Source of the DNA: Blastococcus sp. TF02-8
GTDB taxonomy: Bacteria > Actinomycetota > Actinomycetes > Mycobacteriales > Geodermatophilaceae
Length of the DNA: 64,000 bases
Assembly: GCF_003319175.1 (NCBI RefSeq)
Contig: NZ_QOHK01000004.1
Coordinates: 1 to 64,000 of the forward strand
Reading direction: 5' to 3'
The number at the start of each line of letters is the position of its first letter. Position 1 is the first letter of the stretch. Both the position numbers and the translations under genes were made by a program. Positions 42,875 to 52,885 of the stretch are shown here, piece after piece. A model generated the notes under the pieces. That model was not told the origin of the DNA. It was given only the letters and a program-made list of their open reading frames with translations, and did not search any database.

Positions 42875-44155
42875 GTGGCCGCCTCCCGACTGACCGCACC
42901 GCTGGCCGGGTCCCTCGACGACCCGGCCCGCGCGCGCGACCTCGCCCGCATGAAGCGGCTCGCGACCGGGCTGTTCCTGCTCGCCGCCGCCGTCTTCCTC
43001 ACCTGCGTGCTGCTCGGCGAGGAAACCGGCGCCTGGGTCGGCTACGTGCGGGCGACCGCGGAGGCCTCGATGGTCGGCGCCCTGGCCGACTGGTTCGCCG
43101 TCACCGCTCTCTTCCGGCACCCGCTCGGGCTGCCGATCCCGCACACCGCGATCATCCCGCGCAAGAAGGACCAGATCGGCGAGAGCCTGGGCACCTTCGT
43201 CCAGGAGAACTTCCTGACCCGCGGCGTCATCGAGGAGAAGCTGGCCACCGTCGACGTACCCGGTCGGCTCGGCGGGTTCCTGGCCGCTCCGGGTCGAGCG
43301 GAGCGGCTGGGCGGCGACGCCGCGAAGGTGCTCACCGCGGTCACCGACCTGATCCAGGACGAGGACGTTCAGCCGGCCGTGGCCGCACTCGTCGACCGCA
43401 AGCTGCACGAGACGCCGGCCGCCCCGGCCGTCGCCCGCGTGCTGGAGCTCGTCGTGGACGGCGACCGGCACCAGGAGGTCCTGTCGGCAGCACTCCGGCT
43501 GATGGCCCGCTTCCTCGACGAGAACCGCCTGGTGTTCCGGGCCCAGCTCGGCGACGCCTCCCCCGCGTGGGTCCCCGACTGGGTGGACGACCGGGTCTTC
43601 GACCGCGCCTTCGCGGGCATCCACCGCTTCCTCGCCGAGGTGGGCGCCGACCCCCGCCATGAGCTGCGACGCTCCTACGACGCTCGGTTGCGCGCCTACG
43701 TGCACGCGCTGCGCACCGATCCGGACACCGCGGCCCGGGTGGAGGAGTTCAAGCGCGAGGTGCTGGAGCACCCGGCGATCCGCGTCTGGTCCGGCTCGCT
43801 GTGGACGACCGCGAAGAACGCCGTCCTCGCCGCGGCCGCCGACCCGACGTCCGCGCTGCGGGGGCGGGTCACCGCCCTGATCCTCGACGGCGCGAAGCTC
43901 CTGCAACACGACCAGACGGTGCGCGAGCTGGTGCAGCGGCACAGCGGCCGGGCCGCGGGCTACGCGGTGGAGCGGTTCTCCGGTGACCTCGCCGACCTGG
44001 TGAGCAGCACGGTCGCCCGGTGGGACACCGAGGAGACCAGCCGGCGCATCGAGCTCCAGGTGGGCCGGGACCTGCAGTGGATCCGGGTGAACGGCACGGT
44101 GGTCGGCGGGCTGGCCGGCCTGGTGATCTACACGCTGGCCCAGCTCATCGGCTGA
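42875..44155 (+). CDS. DUF445 membrane protein
   Basis: A 426-residue protein of the DUF445 family. After a cytoplasmic N-terminus there is one membrane helix (LATGLFLLAAAVFLTCVLL), a conserved block VGALADWFAVTALFRHPLGLPIPHTAIIPRKKD, and a long helical region. A final membrane helix lies at the C-terminus (VVGGLAGLVIYTLAQLIG). The two end helices suggest a membrane-tethered coiled domain. The role is unknown. Translation starts at GTG 42875. A composite palindromic repeat separates it from the convergent rlmB gene. Confidence 0.85.
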   Translation: MAASRLTAPLAGSLDDPARARDLARMKRLATGLFLLAAAVFLTCVLLGEETGAWVGYVRATAEASMVGALADWFAVTALFRHPLGLPIPHTAIIPRKKDQIGESLGTFVQENFLTRGVIEEKLATVDVPGRLGGFLAAPGRAERLGGDAAKVLTAVTDLIQDEDVQPAVAALVDRKLHETPAAPAVARVLELVVDGDRHQEVLSAALRLMARFLDENRLVFRAQLGDASPAWVPDWVDDRVFDRAFAGIHRFLAEVGADPRHELRRSYDARLRAYVHALRTDPDTAARVEEFKREVLEHPAIRVWSGSLWTTAKNAVLAAAADPTSALRGRVTALILDGAKLLQHDQTVRELVQRHSGRAAGYAVERFSGDLADLVSSTVARWDTEETSRRIELQVGRDLQWIRVNGTVVGGLAGLVIYTLAQLIG

Positions 44156-44162
44156 CCTCCGT

Positions 44163-44248
44163 GATGATCAGGTCACCTGATCGTTCCGGGTCCTCCCTCA
44201 GCACCGGTCGTGAGGGAGGACCCGTCGTGACCAGGTCACCTGATCATC
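44163..44248. repeat. composite palindromic repeat, copy 1
   Basis: An ~86-bp element. The centre is a perfect 13-bp hairpin with arms at 44188-44200 and 44211-44223 around GCACCGGTCG. Palindromic arms flank it: GATCAGGT-C-ACCTGATC on the left, and a near-identical AGGTCACCTGATC on the right that can also pair with the left arm. The central 36 nt are identical to those of copy 2 at 54534-54621. It lies between convergent genes and reaches into the last bases of rlmB, so it can terminate both. Confidence 0.9.
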
Positions 44249-45209
44249 CGCGGCGCGCTGCTGCCGCCTGGTAGAGGGCGATGCCCGCCGCGACGCTGAC
44301 GTTGAGCGACTCCGTGTCGCGCCCGATCGGGATGCGGACGACGACGTCGCACTTCTCCCGCACCAGCCGCGAGAGGCCCGTGCCCTCGGCGCCCACCACC
44401 AGCGCCACCGGGTCGGCGAAGCCGTCGTACTCGTGCAGGTCGACGTCCCCGTCGCCGGCCAGACCCACGGTCTGCAGCCCGGCATCCTGGTAGGCGGCCA
44501 GCGCCCGGGGCAGGTTCACCGCACGGGCCACGCGCAGGCGGGCCGCCGCACCGGCGCTGGTGCGCCAGGCCGAAGCCGTCATGCCGACCGCCCGACGCTG
44601 CGGCACGACCACGCCGTGCGCGTCGAAGGCCGCGGCGGACCGCACGACGGCGCCGAGGTTGCGCGGGTCGGTGACGCCGTCCATCGCCACGATCAGCGGC
44701 GCGCGGCCCGAGTCGCGGGCGATGTCGACGAGGTCGTCGGGGTGCGCGTACTCGTACGGCGGCACCTGCAGCCCGATGCCCTGGTGCAGCGCGCCCTGCG
44801 ACATCCGGTCGAACTCGGCCTTGCCCACCTCGAGCAGCGGCAGCCCGCGGTCCGCGGCCAGGCCGAGGGCCTCGGTGATGCGCTCGTCCGCGCCCGGCCG
44901 GGTGGTGTCGCCGGTGACGACGTACAGCGCCGTCGCCGGGATGCGGGCGCGCAGCGCCTCGACCACGGGGTTGCGGCCCAGCAGCAGCTCGGGCTGTTCC
45001 TCGGCACGCTGACGGGCGCGCGCCCGGTCCGCACGCTGACGCGCCTCGGCCGCGGCACGCCGCTGGGCCGGGTGGCCGGTCCGCGCAGCCGCCGGCGGGG
45101 TCGCGCCGCGCCCGGCGAGCGAGCGCCGGTTCTTGCCCCCCGTCCCTGCGGTGGCGGTCTTCTTGCCGGCGCCGTCGCTCCGGCCTCGGCGCTGGCTGTT
45201 GCCGGCCAT
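44244..45209 (-). CDS. rlmB: 23S rRNA 2'-O-ribose methyltransferase, RlmB/TrmH type
   Basis: A SPOUT-family RNA 2'-O-methyltransferase of 321 residues. A basic N-terminal ~90 residues precede the substrate-binding domain ([23 protein letters not shown]). The trefoil-knot SAM domain follows with [43 protein letters not shown] and [21 protein letters not shown]. The family methylates a conserved guanosine in 23S rRNA. The ATG overlaps the cysS stop (TGATG), and gene order ispD-ispF-cysS-rlmB is that of mycobacteria (Rv3582c-Rv3579c). Confidence 0.92.
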   Translation of the reverse strand: MAGNSQRRGRSDGAGKKTATAGTGGKNRRSLAGRGATPPAAARTGHPAQRRAAAEARQRADRARARQRAEEQPELLLGRNPVVEALRARIPATALYVVTGDTTRPGADERITEALGLAADRGLPLLEVGKAEFDRMSQGALHQGIGLQVPPYEYAHPDDLVDIARDSGRAPLIVAMDGVTDPRNLGAVVRSAAAFDAHGVVVPQRRAVGMTASAWRTSAGAAARLRVARAVNLPRALAAYQDAGLQTVGLAGDGDVDLHEYDGFADPVALVVGAEGTGLSRLVREKCDVVVRIPIGRDTESLNVSVAAGIALYQAAAARRG

Positions 45210-46609
45210 CAGCGGCTCAGCTCCCATCGGGTTCCTTGCGGGGTGTCCTCGACCGAGAGGCCGAGGGCGGCGAGCTGGTCGCGGATCGCGTCCGCCGCCG
45301 CGAAGTCCTTGCGTGCGCGGGCGGCCTGGCGCTGCTCGAGCGCGAGCGCCACCAGCCCGTCGGTGGCCTGCGCCAGCCGGTCGTCGGAGTCGGTCGCCCA
45401 CTGCGGGTCCAGCGGATCCAGGCCCAGGACCCCGAGCATGGCGCGGACCGAGCCGAGGGTTCCGGCGACGGCCTGGTCGTTCCCGTCGGCGAGTGCGGTG
45501 TTGCCCTCGCGCACGGTCTCGTGGATGGCCGCGACGGCCGCCGGGGTGCCCAGGTCGTCGTCGAGGGCGGTGCTGAAGTCGGCGCAGAGCACCGGGGCAC
45601 CGGCATCGGCCCCCACCCGCTCTGCCGCGCGCTTCACGAACGACTCGATCCGGCGGTAGGCCTGCCCGGCCTCCTCGAGCGCGGAGTCGGTGAACTCGAT
45701 CGTCGAGCGGTAGTGCGGGGCCACCAGGTAGTAGCGCAGCTCGACCGGGCGCACCCGCTGGACGACCTCGTCGACCAGCGCCGTGTTGCCCAGCGACTTG
45801 CTCATCTTCTCGCCACCGAGGGTGACCCAGCCGTTGTGCATCCAGTACTGGGCGAAGTCCTCACCGGCCGCGCGCGACTGCGCCTGCTCGTTCTCGTGGT
45901 GCGGGAAGCGCAGGTCCAGGCCTCCGCCGTGGATGTCGAACGCCTCGCCCAGGTACTTGCCGGCCATCGCCGAGCACTCCAGGTGCCAGCCGGGTCGCCC
46001 GCGACCCCACGGCGTCGACCAGGACGCCGTCTCGGGCTCCCCCGGCTTGGCGCCCTTCCAGAGGGCGAAGTCGCGGGGGTCGCGCTTGCGGTCGTCGGTC
46101 TCGGTGTCGCCGGCCGGCTCGAGGTTCTCCAGCCGCTGCCCGGTCAGGGCCCCGTACTCGGGGAAGGAGCGGACGTCGAAGTAGACGTCGCCGTCCACGG
46201 CGTAGGCGTGCCCCCGCTCGATCAGCCGCTCCATCAGCGTGACCATCTCGGGCACGTGACCGGTGGCCCGCGGCTCGTAGGTGGGTGGGAGGACCCCGAG
46301 GACGTCGTAGGCGCGGGTGCACGCGCGCTCGTTCTCGTACGCCCAGGCCCACCACGGCACGCCGTGCTCGGCGGACTTCGCGAGGATCTTGTCGTCGATG
46401 TCGGTCACGTTGCGGACGTAGGTGACCTCGAGCCCGCTCGCGGCCAGCCAGCGACGCAGCACGTCGAAGGAGACCGCCGCCCGGATGTGGCCGACGTGCG
46501 GCGGGCCCTGCACGGTGAGCCCGCAGACGTAGACGGATGCCTGACCGGCACGCAGGGGCGTGAAGTCGCGGACCGCGCGGGCGGCCGTGTCGTACAGGCG
46601 GAGGCTCAC
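45209..46609 (-). CDS. cysS: cysteinyl-tRNA synthetase
   Basis: A class I aminoacyl-tRNA synthetase of 466 residues charging tRNA-Cys. The zinc Cys29 lies in [10 protein letters not shown]. The HIGH motif is present as HVGH (38-41). [10 protein letters not shown] and [19 protein letters not shown] supply the other zinc ligands, and KMSKS is at ~268. The DALR-type anticodon region completes the protein. The ATG is at 46609. The gene starts 10 bp downstream of ispF on the same strand. Confidence 0.96.
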   Translation of the reverse strand: MSLRLYDTAARAVRDFTPLRAGQASVYVCGLTVQGPPHVGHIRAAVSFDVLRRWLAASGLEVTYVRNVTDIDDKILAKSAEHGVPWWAWAYENERACTRAYDVLGVLPPTYEPRATGHVPEMVTLMERLIERGHAYAVDGDVYFDVRSFPEYGALTGQRLENLEPAGDTETDDRKRDPRDFALWKGAKPGEPETASWSTPWGRGRPGWHLECSAMAGKYLGEAFDIHGGGLDLRFPHHENEQAQSRAAGEDFAQYWMHNGWVTLGGEKMSKSLGNTALVDEVVQRVRPVELRYYLVAPHYRSTIEFTDSALEEAGQAYRRIESFVKRAAERVGADAGAPVLCADFSTALDDDLGTPAAVAAIHETVREGNTALADGNDQAVAGTLGSVRAMLGVLGLDPLDPQWATDSDDRLAQATDGLVALALEQRQAARARKDFAAADAIRDQLAALGLSVEDTPQGTRWELSR

Positions 46610-46619
46610 TACGCGGAGT

Positions 46620-47141
46620 CTACGGAGCTTTCCGGCCCTCTCCTACCGGCGGAGCGGCCGGCTCCCCCGTCCGGACCACCAGCGCGGTCGCGACGGCCGC
46701 CCGTCCCTCGCCCCGGCCGGTGAGCCCGAGGCCGTCGGTGGTGGTGGCCGCGACGGCGACCGGCGCACCGAGCGCGGCCGAGAGCACCGTCTCCGCCTCG
46801 TCGCGGCGGGCGGCGAGCTTCGGCGTCGCCGCGACCAGCTGCACCGACACGTTGCCCACCCGCCAGCCCGCGGCGTCCAGGACCTCGCGGACGTGCAGGA
46901 GGACGTCGGCGCCGCGGGCGCCGGCCCACCGGGGGTCGTCGGTGCCCAGCAGGCCGCCGATGTCGCCCAGCCCCGCCGCAGAGAGGACCGCGTCGGTGAT
47001 CGCGTGGGCCACGATGTCGCCGTCGGAGTGTCCGGCGCAGCCGTCGACGCCCGGCCACTCGAGCCCCGCCAGCCAGCAGGGGCGCCCGGCCTCGATGGGG
47101 TGCACGTCGGTGCCGACGCCGACCCTGGGCAGCTCGGTCAT
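46620..47141 (-). CDS. ispF: 2-C-methyl-D-erythritol 2,4-cyclodiphosphate synthase
   Basis: The fifth enzyme of the MEP isoprenoid pathway, 173 residues. Metal ligands are Asp12 and His14 (GTDVHPIE) and His46 ([12 protein letters not shown]). The nucleotide-contact region [16 protein letters not shown] lies near the C-terminus. About 15 extra residues follow the usual end. The start ATG overlaps the ispD stop by four bases (ATGA), so the two consecutive-step enzymes are co-translated. Confidence 0.96.
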   Translation of the reverse strand: MTELPRVGVGTDVHPIEAGRPCWLAGLEWPGVDGCAGHSDGDIVAHAITDAVLSAAGLGDIGGLLGTDDPRWAGARGADVLLHVREVLDAAGWRVGNVSVQLVAATPKLAARRDEAETVLSAALGAPVAVAATTTDGLGLTGRGEGRAAVATALVVRTGEPAAPPVGEGRKAP

Positions 47142-47836
47142 GCCGTCACCGTGCCAGACGGTCCGAGGGTGACCGCGAGCTCGGCGACGGTCAGGTCGTG
47201 CGGAACGGTCACCTTGGCCGACCGCTCGTCGCCGGGCACGGTGGTCACCCGCACACCGGCGGCCCGGACGACGGCGGCGTCGTCGGTGAGCTCGGCGTCA
47301 TCGGCCAGCGCCGAGTAGGCCGCCACGAGGGTCGCCCGGTCGAACCCCTGAGGGGTCTGCACCCGGCGCAGCGGTGCGCGCGGGACGGCATCGGTGACGG
47401 CGCCGTCGTCGTCCACCAGCACGGTGGTGTCGACGACGGGCAGCACCGGGACGACCGCCGGCGCACCCGCGGCCAGTGCGGCGAGCACCCGCGCGGCGAC
47501 GTCGGGCGGGGTGAGCGGTCGGGCGGCGTCGTGCACCAGGACGACATCGGCGGCGGGGCGGCCGGGATCGGTCACGGCGGCGAGCCCGGCACGGACCGAG
47601 GCGGTGCGGGTCGCCCCGCCGTCCACCAGCCGGACGCCGGCGGGCAGCGCGTCGGCGAACGCGGCGCGCTCGGTGGCCGGGACGGTCACGACGACCTCGT
47701 CGACGCCTCCGGCGAGCAGCCCCTCGACCGCCCACACCACCAGCGGGCGGCCGGCGAGCGGGACGAGGGCCTTCGGGAGCGCGGCACCCAGACGCGAACC
47801 GCTCCCGGCCGCTGCGACGATCGCGACAGCGTGCAC
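47138..47836 (-). CDS. ispD: 2-C-methyl-D-erythritol 4-phosphate cytidylyltransferase
   Basis: The CTP-dependent third enzyme of the MEP pathway, 232 residues. Nucleotide-binding motif [22 protein letters not shown] includes Arg15 and Lys22. [13 protein letters not shown], the [12 protein letters not shown] block and [14 protein letters not shown] are family signatures. GTG at 47836 is the start. It is followed immediately by ispF and lies downstream of carD, the arrangement of Rv3583c-Rv3581c. Confidence 0.95.
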   Translation of the reverse strand: MHAVAIVAAAGSGSRLGAALPKALVPLAGRPLVVWAVEGLLAGGVDEVVVTVPATERAAFADALPAGVRLVDGGATRTASVRAGLAAVTDPGRPAADVVLVHDAARPLTPPDVAARVLAALAAGAPAVVPVLPVVDTTVLVDDDGAVTDAVPRAPLRRVQTPQGFDRATLVAAYSALADDAELTDDAAVVRAAGVRVTTVPGDERSAKVTVPHDLTVAELAVTLGPSGTVTA

Positions 47837-47882
47837 GGGAGCGGTTCGGTGAGTACGCGGGGTGAGTTCGCCGGCGGCGGAC

Positions 47883-48365
47883 TCAGCTGGCGAGGACCTC
47901 GTCGAGGAGGACCTCGGCCTTGTCCTCGTTGGTGCCCTCGGCGAGCGCGAGCTCGCTGACCAGGATCTGGCGGGCCTTGGAGAGCATGCGCTTCTCCCCG
48001 GCCGACAGGCCGCGGTCCTTGTCGCGACGCCACAGGTCGCGCACGACCTCGGCGACCTTGTTCACGTCACCAGAGGCGAGCTTCTCGAGGTTGGCCTTGT
48101 AGCGCCGCGACCAGTTGGTCGGCTCCTCGGTGTGGGGGGCACGCAGCACCTCGAAGACCCGGTTGAGGCCCTCCTGACCGACGACGTCACGGACGCCGAC
48201 GATCTCTGCGTTGTCGGCCGGCACGCGCACCGTGAGGTCGCCCTGGGCGACCTTCAGCACGAGGTAGGCCTTCTCTTCGCCCTTGATGACCCGCTTCTCG
48301 ATCGCCTCGATCAGAGCAGCGCCGTGGTGCGGGTAGACGACGGTCTCGCCGACAGTGAAGCCCAT
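47883..48365 (-). CDS. carD: CarD-family transcriptional regulator
   Basis: A 160-residue RNA-polymerase-binding protein that stabilises open promoter complexes, notably at rRNA promoters. The N-terminal RNAP-interaction domain ([20 protein letters not shown]) is followed by a helical C-terminal DNA-contact domain ([33 protein letters not shown]). The ATG at 48365 has a purine-rich AAAGGGG upstream. It heads the carD-ispD-ispF-cysS-rlmB series on the minus strand. Confidence 0.96.
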   Translation of the reverse strand: MGFTVGETVVYPHHGAALIEAIEKRVIKGEEKAYLVLKVAQGDLTVRVPADNAEIVGVRDVVGQEGLNRVFEVLRAPHTEEPTNWSRRYKANLEKLASGDVNKVAEVVRDLWRRDKDRGLSAGEKRMLSKARQILVSELALAEGTNEDKAEVLLDEVLAS

Positions 48366-48386
48366 GTGAATGTGACCCCTTTCGCT

Positions 48387-48410
48387 GTCTCTAGGTTAGC
48401 ACGGCACACT
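48387..48410 (-). promoter_or_regulatory. possible carD promoter -10 region
   Basis: On the minus strand TAACCT (48393-48398) is a plausible actinobacterial -10 hexamer about 30 bp upstream of the carD start. No strong -35 sits at the usual 16-18 bp distance, which is common for SigA-type actinobacterial promoters. It is a weak call made by inspection. Confidence 0.3.
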
Positions 48411-48486
48411 GACCAACGGATCGCGTCCGGGCAGTAAATCTGCAGGTCAGAGCCTTGATGCATTGGCCTCAGGGGGTTGACAGAGC

Positions 48487-49344
48487 GTGATTGATGTGCC
48501 TCCGGGCGCGGCGCGGCCGTCGTCGTCGCTGCGGGCCCTGGCCCTGGCGACGCACCCCGGCCCGGCCGTCGCCGTCACCACCGTCGCCACCCTCCTCGCC
48601 CTCGCGGCGGGCACCTCCGGTGGCCGCGCCGTCCTCGTCGGTCTCGCCGTCCTCGCAGGTCAGGCGTCCATCGGGTGGAGCAACGACTGGCTCGACGCCG
48701 ACCGGGACCGCGCCGTCGCGCGGGCGGACAAACCGGTCGTCCAGGGGGCGGTCTCCCCCGACCTGCTCCGCCTGCTCGCCCTCGTCGCGGCCGCGGCGGC
48801 CGTCGTCCTGTCGCTGCTGGTCGGGCTCGTCCCCGGGCTGCTCCTGCTGCTGCTCGTGGCCAGCGGATGGGCCTACAACGCGGGCCTGAAGCGCACGATC
48901 TGGTCCGGCGCCGGCTACGTCGTGGGCTTCGGGGCCCTCCCCGCCGGCGTGGTGTCCGCCGCACCCGGCGGCGCCGGGGCCCCGTGGTGGCTGGTCACCG
49001 CCGGTGCCGCGCTGGGTGGTGCCGCGCACCTGGCCAACGTCGCACCCGACCTCGAGGACGATCTGGCGACCGGCGTGCGCGGGCTCCCCCACCGGCTGGG
49101 AGCCCGCCTGTCGGCCGTCGTCGGCGCGACGCTGCTCGCTGCCGCCACCCTCGTCCTGGTCCTCGGCCCGGCGGGCCGCCCCACCAGCACCGGCTGGGCC
49201 GCCCTGGGGCTCGCCGTACCGGCCGCCGTCGTGGCCGGCCTCGCGGGCCGTCCGGCCTTCCGGCGGTGGGCCTTCCCCGCGGTGATGCTGCTGACCGTCC
49301 TCGACGTCGTCCTGCTGCTCGCCGGAGGCTCGGGCCTCGTCTGA
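48487..49344 (+). CDS. UbiA-family prenyltransferase
   Basis: A 285-residue integral-membrane aromatic prenyltransferase homologue with about eight helices. The first Asp-rich motif NDWLDADRDRAVARADKP (NDxxDxxxD) is intact, and a second, ANVAPDLEDDLATG, lies near residue 190. These bind the Mg-diphosphate of the prenyl donor. No quinone or chlorophyll genes adjoin it, so the acceptor is unknown. The GTG start at 48487 opens just before the hydrophobic core; it is divergent from carD. Confidence 0.85.
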   Translation: MIDVPPGAARPSSSLRALALATHPGPAVAVTTVATLLALAAGTSGGRAVLVGLAVLAGQASIGWSNDWLDADRDRAVARADKPVVQGAVSPDLLRLLALVAAAAAVVLSLLVGLVPGLLLLLLVASGWAYNAGLKRTIWSGAGYVVGFGALPAGVVSAAPGGAGAPWWLVTAGAALGGAAHLANVAPDLEDDLATGVRGLPHRLGARLSAVVGATLLAAATLVLVLGPAGRPTSTGWAALGLAVPAAVVAGLAGRPAFRRWAFPAVMLLTVLDVVLLLAGGSGLV

Positions 49345-49480
49345 CACGCCCGGGGCGACCGGGCGCGCGACCGGCCGCCGCTCCCTGCGGGCGACCCGGG
49401 CGGGCGACCGATACGCTCAGCCCGTCTCCGTGCCACCGATCCCGCGGTGGCCGGCACGGTCCTGCTGGAGGTCGACAGCT

Positions 49481-50182
49481 GTGAACCGCGCTCTGCGCGC
49501 CGCCACCATGGGCGTTCTGCTCCTCTCCCCGCTCGCCCTGTCGGCGTGCAGCGCCGGTCAGGTCACGCAGACCGCCACCCAGGAGCGCGACAAGGTCGGC
49601 TCCATGGCGAAGGTCGGCGACATCACGATCCGCCAGGCCTCCCTCGAGTACCCCGACGGCGGCACCTACGAGGCCGGTGACGACGCCCCGCTCGTGATGG
49701 CGATCGTGAACGCCTCCGACCAGGCCGACACCCTCACCGACATCTCCGGCGAGGGCTTCAGCGACGCGACGATCAGCGACTCCGGTGCCGCGTCGCCGTC
49801 GACCAGCAGCGCGGCCAGCACCAGCGCCACCCCCTCGGCCGCCGCCACGCCCTCGGCCGGCAGCGGCACTCCCAGCTCGACCCCGGCGCGGCCCACGACC
49901 GCAGCACCGACGACCGCGGCCCCCTCGGAGCTGGAGATCCCCGCCGGCTCGTCGGTCTTCATCGGCTCCGAGGACGCGCCGGCGATCACGCTGAACGGCC
50001 TGGACGAGGCGCTCACCACCGGCGGCTCCATCGAGCTCACGCTCACCTTCGAGAACGCCGGCGAGGTCACGCTGCTGGTCAGCGTCGGCACCCCGGGCCG
50101 CGAGCTCGAGCGCGGCGAGCCCTTCGACTTCCACCACGAAGCGGAAGAGGGTGGCGAGGTCGGCCGCGAAGGCGGCGAGTGA
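49481..50182 (+). CDS. LpqE-like lipoprotein
   Basis: A 233-residue exported lipoprotein. The signal peptide ends in a lipobox LSAC with the modified Cys near residue 23. A beta-rich domain (ITIRQASLEYPDGGTY, DDAPLVMAIVNAS) is split by a Ser/Thr/Pro-rich low-complexity linker of ~50 residues. A second beta segment (SIELTLTFENAGEVTLLVSVG) follows. It lies between carD and radA, exactly where mycobacteria encode LpqE (Rv3584). The Ig-like layout resembles copper-chaperone PCuAC folds, but no metal-binding Met/His motif is evident. GTG 49481 has GGAGG upstream. Confidence 0.72.
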   Translation: MNRALRAATMGVLLLSPLALSACSAGQVTQTATQERDKVGSMAKVGDITIRQASLEYPDGGTYEAGDDAPLVMAIVNASDQADTLTDISGEGFSDATISDSGAASPSTSSAASTSATPSAAATPSAGSGTPSSTPARPTTAAPTTAAPSELEIPAGSSVFIGSEDAPAITLNGLDEALTTGGSIELTLTFENAGEVTLLVSVGTPGRELERGEPFDFHHEAEEGGEVGREGGE

Positions 50183-50216
50183 CGCCCCCGCCGGACCTGC
50201 AGCACCTGAGCACCAC

Positions 50217-50253
50217 CGCGAACGGCGGCCCCGATCCGGGGCCGCCGTTCGCG
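50217..50253. terminator. strong terminator hairpin, 17-bp stem
   Basis: Arms at 50217-50233 and 50237-50253 pair perfectly over 17 bases around the loop ATC. It lies 35 bp after the lipoprotein gene and 42 bp before radA, both on the plus strand, so it separates the two transcription units. Confidence 0.85.
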
Positions 50254-50295
50254 CGTTCCGCCGGTTCTGTCGTTCCCCCCGGTTAGCGTCGTCAC

Positions 50296-51663
50296 GTGCC
50301 ACCTGCCGGAGCGAAGTCCGTCCGCCCGTCCCACCGCTGTTCCGAGTGCGGGTACGTGTCCGCCAAGTGGGTCGGTCGCTGCCCGGAGTGCCAGGCCTGG
50401 GGCACCCTGCAGGAGACCGGCGCACCCACCACCGGGCTGCGCGCCGTCTCCGCGGGTCAGGTCACCACCCCCGCCCGTCCCATCGCGCAGGTCGAGCTGG
50501 CCGGCGCCCGCGCGGTGCCCACCGGCATCGACGAGTTCGACCGCGTCCTCGGTGGCGGGCTGGTGCCAGGTGCGGTGCTGCTGGTCGCCGGTGAGCCGGG
50601 CGTCGGCAAGTCCACGCTGCTGCTCGAGGTGGCCCACCGGGTCGCCGCCGCGAACGGGCCCGCGCTGGTGGTCTCCGGGGAGGAGTCGGCCGGGCAGGTG
50701 CGACTGCGCGCCGAGCGCATCGGCGCCCTCCACGACCGCCTCTACCTCGCGGCGGAGACCGAGCTCTCGGCCGTTCTGGCACACGTCGAGGAGGTCAAGC
50801 CCTCGCTCCTCGTCCTCGACAGCGTCCAGACCGTCCGGTCCCCGGCCGTCGAGGGCACCGACGGCGGCTCCACGCAGGTACGAGCCGTGGCCTCCGCGCT
50901 GACCGGTGTGGCCAAGAGCCGCGGGATGACCACGATCCTGGTCGGCCACGTGACCAAGGACGGCGCCATCGCGGGCCCCCGCACCCTCGAACACCTCGTC
51001 GATGTCGTCATCTCCTTCGACGGCGAGCGGCACTCGACACTCCGGATGGTCCGGGCCACGAAGAACCGCTTCGGCCCCGCCGACGAGATCGGCTGCTTCG
51101 AGATCGGCGACACCGGGGTCGTCGGCGTCCCCGACCCCTCGGCTCTGTTCGTGTCCCGTCGGGCCGACCCGGTCCCGGGCAGCTGCGTCACGGTCACCCT
51201 GGAGGGCAGCCGCCCCCTGCTCGCCGAGGTGCAGGCCCTGGTCGCGAGCACCGGAGGCGGCGGTTCGCCTCGCCGCGCGGTGAGCGGTCTGGACGGTCAG
51301 CGCGTGGCCATGGTGAACGCGGTCGTCGAGCGCCGCGGCGGCGTGAGGCTGGCCGACGCCGACGTGTTCGCGGCTTCCGTCGGGGGCGTGCGCATCGCGG
51401 AGCCGGCTGCGGACCTGGCGCTCGCGCTGGCCATCGCGTCGGCATCCAAGGACCGCCCGCTGCCCGCCGGGATGGTGGCGCTCGGCGAGGTCGGGCTGTC
51501 CGGCGAGATCCGCCGCGTCGGCGGCACGGGCCGCCGGCTCGCCGAAGCGGCGCGCCAGGGGTACCGGACGGCGCTCGTCCCGCCCGACGCCGGGTCCGCT
51601 CCGGCGGGCATGCGGCTCATCGAGGTGCCCGACCTCGGTGCCGCCTTCCACCGCCTGTTCTGA
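50296..51663 (+). CDS. radA: DNA repair protein RadA
   Basis: A RecA-like branch-migration ATPase of 455 residues acting in recombination. The N-terminal zinc finger has C15, C18, C29 and C32 (CSECG, CPECQ). Walker A is GEPGVGKS (99-106). The family KNRFG motif lies in RATKNRFGPADEIG. The C-terminal Lon-like domain holds the GLSGEIRRVGG block. GTG 50296 begins just before the zinc finger. disA follows 111 bp downstream, as in mycobacteria and Bacillus, where RadA restrains DisA activity. Confidence 0.96.
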   Translation: MPPAGAKSVRPSHRCSECGYVSAKWVGRCPECQAWGTLQETGAPTTGLRAVSAGQVTTPARPIAQVELAGARAVPTGIDEFDRVLGGGLVPGAVLLVAGEPGVGKSTLLLEVAHRVAAANGPALVVSGEESAGQVRLRAERIGALHDRLYLAAETELSAVLAHVEEVKPSLLVLDSVQTVRSPAVEGTDGGSTQVRAVASALTGVAKSRGMTTILVGHVTKDGAIAGPRTLEHLVDVVISFDGERHSTLRMVRATKNRFGPADEIGCFEIGDTGVVGVPDPSALFVSRRADPVPGSCVTVTLEGSRPLLAEVQALVASTGGGGSPRRAVSGLDGQRVAMVNAVVERRGGVRLADADVFAASVGGVRIAEPAADLALALAIASASKDRPLPAGMVALGEVGLSGEIRRVGGTGRRLAEAARQGYRTALVPPDAGSAPAGMRLIEVPDLGAAFHRLF

Positions 51664-51774
51664 GCCCGTAGAGTTTCGTAGCTCACCGCAACCAGAGCCG
51701 GACCCGAGGGCATCCCGACCACGACGCCGGCACGTAGACTCAACCGCCGCACCACTCGACCGTCAGGAGCGCTC

Positions 51775-52860
51775 GTGCCCGCCGCCGTGGACCCCGAGAT
51801 CGCCCTGCGCGAACTCCTCGGCCGCATCGCCCCCGGCACGGCGCTGCGCGACGGACTGGAGCGCATCCTCGCCGGCCGCACCGGCGCGCTGATCGTGCTC
51901 GGCTACGACCGGGTGGTCGAGTCGATCTGCACCGGCGGGTTCGCCCTCGACGTCGCGCTGTCGGCCACCCGGCTGCGCGAACTGGCCAAGATGGACGGCG
52001 CGGTGATCGTCTCCTACGACGGCACCCGGATCGTCCGGGCGGGCGTGCACCTGATGCCCGACCCGACCGTTCCCACGGAGGAGTCCGGCACCCGCCACCG
52101 CACCGCCGAGCGCGTGGCGATCCAGAGCGGCTTCCCGGTGATCTCGGTCAGCCAGTCGATGCACATCATCAGCGTCTACGTCGCCGGCCGCCGGTACACC
52201 CTCGAGCACCCGACCACGATCCTCGCCCGCGCCAACCAGGCCCTCGCCGCCCTGGAGCGGTACAAGCTCCGGCTGGACGAGGTCGCGAGCACGCTGTCGG
52301 CTCTGGAGATCGAGGACCTGGTCACCGTCCGCGATGCGATGAGCGTCAGCCAGCGGCTGGAGATGGTGCGCCGGATCGCCGACGAGATCGAAGGCTTCGT
52401 CGTCGAGCTCGGTACCGATGGCCGGCTGCTGGCCCTGCAGCTGGACGAGATGCTCGCCGGCGTCGAGGACGACCGCGGCCTGCTGGTACGCGACTACCTG
52501 CCCTCCAGCGGGCGGCGCCAGCGGACCATCGACCAGGTCCTCACCGACCTGCGGGCGCTCACCGCGACCGAGCTGCTCGACCTCTCCGCCGTCGCCCGGT
52601 GCTACGGCCTGCCGACCTCGCCCGACGCGCTGGACTCCCCCGTCAGTCCGCGCGGCTACCGCCTGCTGGCCCGCGTCCCCCGGCTGCCGGCCGGGATCAT
52701 CGACCGCCTGGTCGACCACTTCGGCGGGCTCCAGAAGCTGTTGGCCGCCACGATCGAGGACCTGCTGGCCGTCGAGGGCGTCGGCGAGGCCCGCGCCCGC
52801 GGCATCCGCGAGGGGCTGTCCCGCCTCGCCGAGACCTCCATCCTCGACCGCTACAGCTGA
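51775..52860 (+). CDS. disA: diadenylate cyclase DisA
   Basis: A DNA-scanning diadenylate cyclase of 361 residues that makes cyclic di-AMP from two ATP. The DAC domain has DGA (74-76, KMDGAVIVS) and RHRTAE (107-112). A helical spine follows. The C-terminal helix-hairpin-helix ([18 protein letters not shown]) binds branched DNA. It forms an octamer. The GTG is at 51775. Linkage to radA is conserved and functionally meaningful. Confidence 0.97.
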   Translation: MPAAVDPEIALRELLGRIAPGTALRDGLERILAGRTGALIVLGYDRVVESICTGGFALDVALSATRLRELAKMDGAVIVSYDGTRIVRAGVHLMPDPTVPTEESGTRHRTAERVAIQSGFPVISVSQSMHIISVYVAGRRYTLEHPTTILARANQALAALERYKLRLDEVASTLSALEIEDLVTVRDAMSVSQRLEMVRRIADEIEGFVVELGTDGRLLALQLDEMLAGVEDDRGLLVRDYLPSSGRRQRTIDQVLTDLRALTATELLDLSAVARCYGLPTSPDALDSPVSPRGYRLLARVPRLPAGIIDRLVDHFGGLQKLLAATIEDLLAVEGVGEARARGIREGLSRLAETSILDRYS

Positions 52861-52885
52861 GCGGGGACCCCGTTCCGCCCGGGCG

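Noticed and set aside
48477-48482. TTGACA just before the UbiA-family gene as a -35 box
   Set aside because: It lies only a few bases before the GTG start, leaving no room for a -10 and leader, so it cannot drive that gene from the assumed start.
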